Assembly (NCBI GenBank): GCA_022885665.1
Contig: JAGQDJ010000089.1
Location: 62,001 to 126,000 of the forward strand
Origin: Triops longicaudatus
Taxonomy: Eukaryota; Arthropoda; Branchiopoda; Notostraca; Triopsidae
Reading direction: 5' to 3'
DNA length: 64,000 nt
Part shown: positions 52,930 to 61,972 of the stretch, one piece after another
How the letters are laid out: every line of letters begins with the position of its first letter
How positions within the stretch are numbered: position 1 is the first letter of the stretch
Made by a program: the position numbers and the translations under genes
The notes under the pieces: model-generated
Seen by the model: only the letters and a program-made list of their open reading frames with translations
What the model was told of the DNA's origin: nothing
Database searches by the model: none

Positions 52930-55900
52930 TTACGCTAAGTCTTCACGGCAAGCTTCGCAATGGACCAGCCCTGATTCGTCGCAGTTCATGCACTTCAATG
53001 CGACGAATTCCGTGGTGAAGTGGTTTCGATGAACAGACTTCTTGGAACCGTTACAAACCGAGCAAGGCAAGTACTGGTAGCCTCCACACCTCTCACAAAC
53101 CGTCATGGGTCCCACGCGCTAGTCACGAACGTGAAAAAAGTGTTTAGTCTTTGACAGTCTTGACATAATTTTTAATTTATATCCTACTTTGAAAAAAATA
53201 ATAATAAAAAAAATAAAGTACCTTGTAAGGTCGCAAGATCCGCCTCAATTCTCCGGATTCGTTTAACTTCTCCACTGTATCCACATCCTAGAAATATTCG
53301 ACAATACAGTATGCATATTCAGCTTTGGTATTATAATCTCGTTCAATAGAAATATGAGTTTCCAGGAGCTTTCTCTTAAGTTTCTGTCTTCCTGCTTAGG
53401 TGCTTTACATTTTCTCTTTCTTGCAAGCAGAAAAAAAAGAAAAGGATTAGATACTTAAAAGGGTTGGTGTAATCTATTTTGTTCTTTTATCCAACTCCCC
53501 TCCAACAAGAAGCAATTGATGGTAAGTAAGGCAGAACGTCAATTACACTTTGCCACCTCCGCCCGATAGAATGTCACAGCGAATTTAGGGCAATTTTCAG
53601 AAAGTCCCCAAGAAAACTCTCAGCAAGTTTACAAGACGGAATAAAGCTTGATGGGCCTTTTGAAATGTACCCAAGCATACAATGTAGGTTAAAACTTGGT
53701 TTTTGGCCTTGTCTAATTTCTTCCTTTCTCGTAAAAAAAGGACGCCGTTACTGCGGTTTTCTGAATCTGGCCGAACCACCTGTTGCTCCGACGGAAAGGC
53801 CCAACACCAGGAAAACCAAAGCACAGCAGCCAATCTGCTATTTTAATATTGATAAATCGACGTTACGTACACGGAAATGACCCCACGTATTGATCATATA
53901 GCGAGCATAAGTGTTCGAAATTTTAAATAAGCTTTTCAGCTCTGTAAAAGAAAAAGTAAAAGATACGTACCCCGAGATGCTGGCCTTCGAGAAAAACTTG
54001 TGGCACTTGGACCTTATCGGTGCCCATTCTTTCCTTAATTTCTTGCTGTACAGCATGACTCATGAAAATGTCGCGTTCTTCGATCTTGACAAGCAAGGTA
54101 CGCAAAATCCGCTTGACTTTCAAGCAGCGTTGGTACGTATCGCGAACAACCCCCAAACTTGTCGTGTAGACGACAACTTTGCCCTGCTCACGTTCCATGT
54201 AACTCTGCAAGAAGCCAAGAAAGGAAAATGGTCAATCAAAAACTCGCAAGCAGAAAGGTATGCAAGCAAGCGCAAATCTTTTGCTATTTCCAGTCCAGCG
54301 TGAGTGTTAATTGTTTTGTCATGCTATCTTTGCCATCTCATGTAATATGCAAGCGAACTATCAGCCTTGGAGACAACTGTCAACTTCCGGTCACATTTCG
54401 CGTGCTCCGCTCTAAATCTGTGCTCAAAAGCAACAGTGCGGAAACTTTGGCCTCCGACGAGATGACACATAATTGACAAGCTGAAATTCCCGCTACCGGA
54501 GCTTCGTCAAGCACTCCAACTTTTCCCCAGTCACGAACGAGGCTTATAGGAGTACAACCAAGAATATTTATTACATGTGACTCCTCCCTATCTTGAGCGT
54601 CTTCAAATCAAAAGAAACCGAATTGATAATACTAACTGACCCTTTCAGATTACCGAGTCCGATTAATAAACGTAGTCCTAAATTGACCTGCGTTTTAATG
54701 CGTCAAGAAATACATGAAGCTTGTGTAACAGGGCTCTAATCTTGGAGCAACTTTTTCAAGCCTCGGCATGACTATATTTTCTTTCTTTTTTAGCACACAA
54801 GTGCCCGGTTTTTGCTCCTCTCCCGTTGTCTTCGTATCTCTTTTATTTTCCTCTTCTTTTCGGAAGATGTCCGTTTCTTTTTCTCTGCTTTTAAGGTAGC
54901 AGTGTTAAGGGATCCAGCGCTTCAGAAACTGTGGCCGCATCACTGCGTTGCCTTATTTGGCCCTTAACGACGCTCTAGGTAATTTGTAAGGAGCAATAAC
55001 CCACCTCGCGGGGCAGAGAACGAAACAACATGTGGTCCGAGCACTGCCTACTAACGGGACTTGTTTCCAGAGTCCAGTCTTCTATCAACACGACTAAAGT
55101 GTCTCAGTAGCATTAGGCCTGATTAGCCTAACTGTTTGCACTTAATGAGATTATATTAACCGCCTAAAAAAAATTACGAGAAAGGTCTTTTTACCTTATG
55201 GGTTTTCGTCTGAAGGAAAGTGGCAATTCCTTGACGAACACGATTTCGAACACCTCGAACGGTGCCCTTATCACTGCGAATGGTGTATGATCCATTAGTT
55301 AGGAAAATGTCCTTATAACCACCGAAACAGGCATGTTTTTCATCCACTATAAGAGATCGGGGCTCGTTTTCTCGTAGATAAAATTCCTGAACGTCTTCTA
55401 AATAGGATTTGTCGGACGACGAAAACCGAGTGGTTATGCTACTAGGATGTAAGGAATCTTCAATTTCAGACCAGCTCGGACTAGGATGTTCCGAAGATGA
55501 CGAACCAGACCAACTTTTTAAAGATGTCGGCAACGAATCGCTGCTTCCGGGGCGAATATCTGCATTGTCGCGAATTTCTTGGAGAAGATTTTGCGGGAAA
55601 GTTCCTACCATCACCACTTTTTCATCCATCAAGGAATCTGAGCTAATATCTGAGCCGCAAGATTGTCCGTCTTCTTCCGTTTCAGCCACATTGATAAACA
55701 CGAGTTCGGAATGATGATTTTGCTGTTGCACACAGGAACTTTCGCGAGAATTATCCAGCACTGGTGACGGATCACGGCGGGGTAAGTGAAAGTAATGCGA
55801 AGTCGAGTGTTGCGGTATGACGCTGTGCTTTTTAGGAGAATTGAGAGCGTTGTTCGCTAACTGCAAGTTGTTTAATTGATTCACTAACTGAACATCCACG

Positions 55901-55938
55901 CGATAGTGCGCAGTCGAAGACGGTGTTGACGCCAGCAT
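52930..55938 (-). CDS. GRXCR1: Glutaredoxin domain-containing cysteine-rich protein, GRXCR1-type; complete, four exons
   Basis: Coding exons are 55195-55938, 53971-54204, 53222-53287 and 52930-53118; all junctions are phase 0 and they total 410 aa. The first exon encodes a Ser-rich disordered region of about 220 residues, then GTVRGVRNRVRQGIATFLQ, a hallmark preceding the fold in arthropod GRXCR proteins. Residues about 257-345 form the glutaredoxin-like domain (KVVVYTTSLGVVRDTYQRC, VPQVFLEGQHLG, NESGELRRILRPYK). The CPYC redox motif is absent, so thiol reductase activity is doubtful. The C-terminus carries four CxxC pairs (Cys 356/359, 367/370, 391/394, 402/405) in a DnaJ-like zinc cluster with CGGYQYLPCSVCNGSKKS. 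Vertebrate GRXCR1 regulates actin bundles of inner-ear stereocilia; the arthropod role is inferred to be similar. I chose ATG 55936-55938 for its ACAACC context; upstream codons in frame have no ATG. Confidence 0.93.
53288..53970 (-). other. GRXCR1 intron 2 (683 nt)
   Basis: Lies between the glutaredoxin-domain exon and the 22-codon linker exon, with GTACGT donor and TTTCTAG acceptor on the minus strand. Plus-strand frames here are shadows. No other feature seen. Confidence 0.8.
54205..55194 (-). other. GRXCR1 intron 1 (990 nt)
   Basis: Donor GTAAAAAG follows the codon for the final Lys of exon 1. The acceptor is CTTCTTGCAG next to 54204. It separates the disordered N-terminus from the glutaredoxin domain. 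Nothing else recognised inside. Confidence 0.85.
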
Positions 55939-55972
55939 GGTTGTTGGTACACAACTGACTAAGATCTCGGAT

Positions 55973-55975
55973 ACT
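55973..55975 (-). other. Candidate splice acceptor 35 nt upstream of the GRXCR1 start codon
   Basis: On the minus strand ACCTCTTCCAG ends at 55974, leaving 35 nt of leader (55973-55939) before the ATG. The pyrimidine tract is modest. It matches similar acceptors just upstream of ETFDH and ZC4H2, and would fit a 5' UTR intron or spliced-leader addition. Confidence 0.35.
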
Positions 55976-58086
55976 GGAAGAGGTCTTGCTGATAACAGCA
56001 CTTCACAACTCCGCCTGTTAACTCGTGACGTTGCGCAGGTAGCTGTCGTCGGGTATCAGGTGGTTTGCATGCTAAGGCACGCCAAACCAGGAAGTTACAC
56101 TTGCTGCTACAGCTGTTTAGGACCAAACGGTCACAGAAAGCGGAGAGCGTGTAGGAGAATGGAGACGAGTCGCTCACTCGGTTTTGGGCGGTAGTTTCCA
56201 TGTCACGAGTACGGCAAAGGTGACTTCGGAACTCCAGGTGACCGACAATTGATTGCAAGTCACGCTCCAGTAATTGCATTAAGCTATCGTGTGATCTTCT
56301 TAAACTGTGAAATAAGGCATATAGTACGCAGCACTGGCGTTAATTTAGGATGTATTCCTAATTATGGTATTATAGCCACACACCCACTGAACCGTGTCTA
56401 CGCAAATTGGATTAGAAAAACGGTACCCTACGCTACCTCTCTAGTGCGCCAATTGATGGAACCTACAAAAGTAGGCCGATCACTATATTTAAATATAGTT
56501 TTCTCTCGCGGTATCTCTGAAATCGATTTTGAAGAAACTAGTCGTAAATCATATGGGTTTCTTAAAAATTGGTAAAAGCAAGGAAAGCAAGACAGGCTTT
56601 TGGAGTTCCGGGAGAAATTACGTTAAAATGACAAACGTTAGGGGAAAGATGACTAAAATAGGCGAAAACCTATGTAGTTATATGAAACGAAATGAAAGAC
56701 TGAGACTCAATGTGTTATTATTTGTACGAGGTCCAAGCCTTAAGGTAAGTTTCTACTGTTATGACAATTCCTTCAGATTTTCGTTGTTCATAATCGATGA
56801 GTCAGTCAGAAGGTAATTAAGGCACTTTTCCTTGTCATGTTTTTTTTTTCCTATTATGTGAAGGAATAAGAACCTTCGCGAATTTGCTTCAGGTAACGAA
56901 AGATAGAAAGAGTTCATTTACTCTTGCAATCAGAGAAAAATATTAATGTTGTAAAGCTATTCAACCGGTTATGTGTGCGATGATCTGAAAACTCCTACGG
57001 GTTTACTTTTTGTCGATTGAACGCCTACGGCTACACGTGATTATACGAATTAAGGGGATCAAAATATTCCTGGGCAACCCACCTATGACTTTCTGGTTCA
57101 GTTGCTTTAGGTAACGATATGCATTAGTCTTTCGACTCAAAATCGTGCATCCAGAAAGGACTTAACGCAGAGTGATCCGAACTCTTGCAACATTATTAAC
57201 AACGGAAAGTTGGTGCAAATGTTATACACATACTCACTACTACGGATGTTGTACGTTATCATTTATAATTTCCTAGCAGTGCACACGTACTTGTAACCTC
57301 ACTTGTAACGATGTTTAATGACGTATATGTCTGTTAATTACTTCTCCACCTCGTTGTGCGTTTAGCCTATTCAACACATTCTTTATGAGCCTTTTGCTTT
57401 AACTGTTACAAAATTCTCCTCCTTCGCCTTATTTAGAACACATGTTTTACGATTTTGACACGTCTACCTAATTGATTTATTTACTTTCATAAAGGATGAT
57501 AGACCCCACTGACAGACTACACACCAAGTCCGTGTTAGAGCTCACATCCTAATTAAATCGACAATGGATTCCGTCACTGGAAAGAAAATATGAAATAAAA
57601 AGAAAATTGCGTAACAAGATCTTCTAAGGAACCTTTGCACTTTTCTAGGGTATCGAAAGACAATTAACGGTTCTATCGTTTATGTCATCCGAAAATGCCC
57701 GTCTGTCACCCTGAAAGGGTAGGAAGAAAGTCATAGCAACTGGTTATCCCTTCATATTAAAAAGCAATATAGGGAGATTTTTTAAAATTTTGACCGACTT
57801 TGAAGCTGTTCGACGAAAGCAAGTCGTCTGAATGCTAGAATGGGGTTTTGTAGCGACACGCAAATGGCTGTACATAAAAGGTGTGCATCTATTATTCCTC
57901 AAATGTTACATTACAGAAGTTTAGACAACAGTCTTTGTAAAACGTGTCACATCGTTCCGTATTATCCAAAAACTTTACGCACCACCCATGGATAAAGAAC
58001 AATTAAAACCGGATGACAATAAAACTTGCATTGATAGGAGCTCACAAAGGGACTTGCCGCTTTGGGATCAGGGTTGTTGTCACATT
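55976..58086. other. Spacer between GRXCR1 (5' side) and ETFDH (3' side)
   Basis: About 2 kb between two tandem minus-strand genes. It should hold the GRXCR1 promoter and the ETFDH 3' untranslated region. Frames at 55959-56279 (minus) and 56249-56816 (plus) show no domain. A perfect 18-bp AT-rich palindrome lies at 56482-56499. Confidence 0.55.
56482..56499. repeat. Perfect 18-bp palindrome upstream of GRXCR1
   Basis: ACTATATTTAAATATAGT is fully self-complementary. It lies about 540 bp upstream of the GRXCR1 start codon. The core resembles MEF2-type CTA(A/T)4TAG sequences lengthened on both sides, though AT-rich palindromes also arise by chance. Confidence 0.6.
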
Positions 58087-60781
58087 TTACATTCCGTCAT
58101 ACGCAGGGCCGCCACCGCCTTCGGGTACCACCCAGTTAATATTCTGGCTAACGTCTTTAATATCACATGTCTTGCAGTGAATACAATTCGAAGCATTGAT
58201 CTCCAATTTGTGTCCTTTACCGTCCTCCGTGGGTACGAACTCGTACACACCTAACAACGACAAAACGGATTTAAAATTAACCGAAAAATAGTCCATTTTC
58301 CTGACATTTTATTTATTTTTATACTAGCTCTTACCGGCAGGGCAAAATCTTCCTTCAGGCCCAGCAAACTCGGACAAGTTGCGCTTAACCGGGATAGTGT
58401 CATCTTTCAACGTCAAATGTGGGGGTTGATCTGGTTCATGATTCGTTCCAGTTAACGCCACAGATGTTAGAAGATCAAAGCTAATAACGCCGTCGGGTTT
58501 TGGATACTCAATCGGTTTACATTCCTTTGCGGGCTTTAACTTTGCGTAATCAGCACCTGAAATATCGTAAGATAAGGATCAAACGAGCTCAATCATAATT
58601 AGGCACTGATTTATTTTTGTAGTGCTGATTACCTCCATGGTGCAGAGTCCAGGGTTCTTTGCCCTTACCCAAAAGATAAAAGATACCCGTATATAGCATC
58701 CCACCATACAATCCTAGGGGATTATGGAAAGATGGCCTAATGTTGCGAACGCCGTGCAATTCCTGCCACACCCAGCTTTCCCTAATCCTTTCTTCGTAAG
58801 AAACCGGATTCAAACCTTCAAAATAGACAGATTAAAACAACCAGTTACTGTGCTTCGTTATGCACTTGTTTTCTGTGGTTGCTCAGCAAATGACTTCACA
58901 CGCACTTTACTGTCTCGCATGAAATCTTTTTGCCGGACTCACTCAGCGTTAAAAAAAATTGAAATTTTACCTTTCGTAGCAGACTGTTCTGCTCCGTTCT
59001 GAATCACGTCGAAAACGCTTTCAGCCGCAAGCATAGCACTTTTCATGGCATTGTGGGTGCCTTTAATTTTAGGAACGTTCATAAAACCTGGGCTGCAACC
59101 CACCAAACAACCGCCAGGAAACGTTAATTTGGGAATACTTTGAATACCACCTTCATTCAGCGCACGAGCACCATAAGAAATTCTATGAAACATTACAAAA
59201 CGTATTATCAATTTACCAATTAATTAATTTTAATTTGAAAGTTCTTAACTTGTTTACTTTGCTAATGTTTTTCATACACTGAATAACGAAAATAGAATTG
59301 AGGCGATTAAAAAGTTGCTATAGTTAATACCGTTTCCCCCCTTCCAACGTTGACTTGATAGACGGATGATGTTTAAATCGCTGGAATTCACGGAAAGGGT
59401 GCAAATAAGGGTTCGTGTAATCCAGACCGATGACTAGGCCAATGGCGACCAATGGTGAATTGTTCTCATCTGTTACATGGTACAAGAACGTTCCACCATA
59501 CGTTTTTTTATCCTAATACATAACATTGAGTCATAATCTTCCGACTATGCATGACAACAAATATTTTTAACTTACTAAAGGCCACCCGACTGTGTGCTCA
59601 ACACGACCTGGACGGTGTTTGGCAGGGTCAATCTCCCAAAGTTCTTTCAAACCAATGGCATAGCTCTGCGGTTCACAGTTTTCTCTCAAATTAAATTGCT
59701 TATATAACTGTTTGGCCAAATGGCCGTGGCAACCCTCAGCAAAAATGGTACATTTGGCATGGAGCTCCATACCCCTCGCAAAAGTAGACTTCATTCGGAT
59801 AGAAGAAACACCGATTAATACGAAAGTCCAGTTTGATTACAATTTCTTCTTCAGTTTACCTTCGGAGAGCCATCCTTTGCAATTCCGACGTCATTCGTTG
59901 CAATACCTTTTACACTTCCGTCTTCGTGATATAAAACCTCAGCTGCAGCATACCCAGGATAGAGTTCTACGCCCAATTCTTCAGCCTGTTCTCCCAGCCA
60001 TTTCACAAAGTGGCCCAGGCGAACAATATAATTCCCGTGATTGTTCATAGGCATCCCTAAACAAACAACAGATTATTTCGAAACCTCTCATTGCGTCAAG
60101 GTCATGCGACGGACAGGAACTGAGTCCTTACCTGGTAAAATCGGGATAGGGAATCTCATTTTGGGAGTGAGAAAAGAGAAAACGTCTTCAGTCACCGGAG
60201 TATGTAAGGGCGCTCCTTTTTCTTTCCAATCAGGGATGAGTTCGTTTAGGGCGTGGGGTTCTAGACAGGCTCCGGATAAAATGTGGCCGCCTTGATTGGA
60301 AATATTATTTATAAAGTAATTTGGAGCTTTTTATGAGGGGTTAGATACCGATTTCAGCTGCTTTTTCAACCAAACATACTCGTAACTCTTTGCCTTGCTC
60401 GTTGGCTAGCTGCTTAAGGCGAATGGCAGCTGACATACCAGCAGGGCCACCTCCAACGATGACTACATCTGTTTCGTCAGCGAAGCGCTCCATATCCACA
60501 CCTGAAAAATTTCCCCCTTATGAAAATTGGTACTCTTGATAGTTTTCGGTCGTGTTACCTTCCCATCTTGGATCTGTTTCTCTAGGGACTATTGTATAAT
60601 GCGTGGTTATTTTAGGGAACGACTGTTCTGTGTGTTGAAGACGGGCTGAGATCCTCACAACGGATAAGCCTTACATAACAAAAATATTTCACCTTAGCTA
60701 GCACAAGATACTTCCAAGTTTATTATTTAAAAAAAAAATAAAAATACCTCTCAAGGCTAAGCGAGAACCCCATACAGCCAT
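58087..60781 (-). CDS. ETFDH: Electron-transfer-flavoprotein:ubiquinone oxidoreductase, complete, eleven exons
   Basis: Inner mitochondrial membrane enzyme that passes electrons from ETF, reduced by acyl-CoA and amino-acid dehydrogenases, to ubiquinone. Coding exons: 60748-60781, 60559-60669, 60349-60501, 60132-60290, 59860-60056, 59576-59788, 59331-59512, 58971-59182, 58633-58815, 58335-58556, 58087-58250. They sum to 1830 nt: 609 aa and a TAA, against about 617 aa in human. The N-terminus (MAVWGSRLALRGLSVVR) looks like a mitochondrial presequence. The FAD-binding GGGPAG lies at residues 65-70. Strongly conserved blocks include MPMNNHGNYIVRLGH, FAEGCHGHLAKQLYK, YGARALNEGG, GCSPGFMNVPKIKGTH and WVVPEGGGGPAY. 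The 4Fe-4S ligands are Cys553, 578, 581 and 584, with the same 25-3-3 spacing as the human enzyme. Introns are only 57-155 nt. No lesion seen. Confidence 0.98.
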
Positions 60782-60815
60782 GTTCACCGGTTTGGTTAAT
60801 AGTAGCAAGTGAAAA

Positions 60816-60818
60816 GCT
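60816..60818 (-). other. Splice acceptor 35 nt upstream of the ETFDH start codon
   Basis: On the minus strand a T-rich tract ending in TTTTTCAG meets the leader at 60816, giving 35 nt before ATG 60781-60779. The sequence is as good as the internal acceptors of this gene, so a 5' UTR intron or spliced-leader trans-splicing is likely here. Confidence 0.5.
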
Positions 60819-61960
60819 GAAAAAAAAAGAAACTATTATCTTATCACAAAAGTTTCACAGATTCTGTCTCCTCCGTATTTGCACAACTTCTACAGAATCT
60901 AACTTCGAAATCGAGTGAACAGATGTCGTGCAATGCTTCGCGAACATGAATACTGAACCGAGATTTGCGTTGAAAGTCCCTTTATCTAGTTCAGAATCTT
61001 TAAGCGCATTTTTTTTCTAATATTTGTAAGAAAGCTGCATGGTTAGAAGTGTTGCTACATTTATTTGTTCCGAAATGAATTCACGCAGGAAATTACACTG
61101 GCTGTGACAAAAAAGTTAATTATTTGCTTACATTTATCTCCAGTTGAATTCTTGACCGGACACACAAACGCACGTCGTCTGCCTTCAATTTCAGATGCTA
61201 ATTCACAAGTAGTCTTGCAGTTGCGATTTTCTGCCTACCGTTTACCCTTGGCATTCTTATGTGAAGAATGCTACGTGTATCCTTGAGCGTATTGTGACAG
61301 AGGATTATTGCTAAGTGCTTGTCTTTTGGGAAAACTGTAATTGACAAACGTAGATTGATGTAGTGTGCGATGTCACGTTTCGGATTTAGGGAGGTTAGTG
61401 AGTTTTTGGAAAGAGCTAGTTAACTTTTGTAGTGACAGCCTATTATTTTAAACTTTTCTATATACGCCCGACGCGTCTTAGGCTAGGTCAGTTAGGTTAA
61501 GTTACGTTAGGTAAAGCTTTCGCCACAGAGGCGCCTGAAACCCAAACGAGCATCGTAATGAGTTCCAATAAATCTGATAACATATTATCGGTAATGGTTA
61601 CGTGTAACACAATTTAATGCTGTATTTTAATAACTGCCATTTAAAAAAAAATCTTGTTAACCGTATTTCATATACCTCTACTGTATCTGTCCGGTGAAGA
61701 GATTCACTCTACCCATAGCAGCTTCGTGAGGTTCGAAAGTGGCGCGCTGCTTTAGGATAAAATTAACCGCCTCGCGACCAAAGCGACCTCTTCCAACAGA
61801 GTCTGTGCCAAGCTTGAGCGTAACCGTTAGCCTCGTTGATCAAACTAATTGTACCAAAAAGGAACGAGGGTCCATGTACCCAATCACTTTCATGTTACTG
61901 TAAACAAAGGAAAATGTCACTGTGAAAAGACCAAGCTAAAAATCTTCGACTTTCCTCCAG
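60819..61960. promoter_or_regulatory. Divergent promoter region between ETFDH and ZC4H2
   Basis: The start codons are about 1.2 kb apart on opposite strands, so both promoters should lie here. I see no clear TATA box placed relative to either gene. A degenerate TTAGG-like tract occupies 61478-61516. The 73-codon plus frame at 61065-61286 shows no domain. Confidence 0.45.
61478..61516 (+). repeat. Degenerate TTAGG-like pentanucleotide tract
   Basis: About eight successive units (TTAGG, CTAGG, TCAG, TTAGG, TTAAG, TTACG, TTAGG, TAAAG) resemble (TTAGG)n, the telomere repeat of most arthropods. Short dispersed TTAGG-like tracts are known in arthropod genomes. Here it sits inside the ETFDH/ZC4H2 divergent promoter. 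Confidence 0.5.
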
Positions 61961-61961
61961 T
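61959..61961 (+). other. Splice acceptor 12 nt upstream of the ZC4H2 start codon
   Basis: CGACTTTCCTCCAG ends at 61960, leaving a 12-nt leader before ATG 61973-61975. Such a short leader implies an upstream non-coding exon or a trans-spliced leader. Confidence 0.45.
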
Positions 61962-61972
61962 ACGTATTAGCT

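Noticed and set aside
53911..54303. 130-codon plus-strand frame
   Set aside because: It is antisense to the GRXCR1 glutaredoxin exon, which is clearly the coding strand by domain match and splice phase.
55959..56279. 106-codon ATG-started minus frame ending 21 nt before the GRXCR1 start, considered as an upstream ORF or extra N-terminal exon
   Set aside because: It is in a different frame, shows no domain, and would be removed if the acceptor at 55974 is used. The length is within chance for this less AT-rich stretch.
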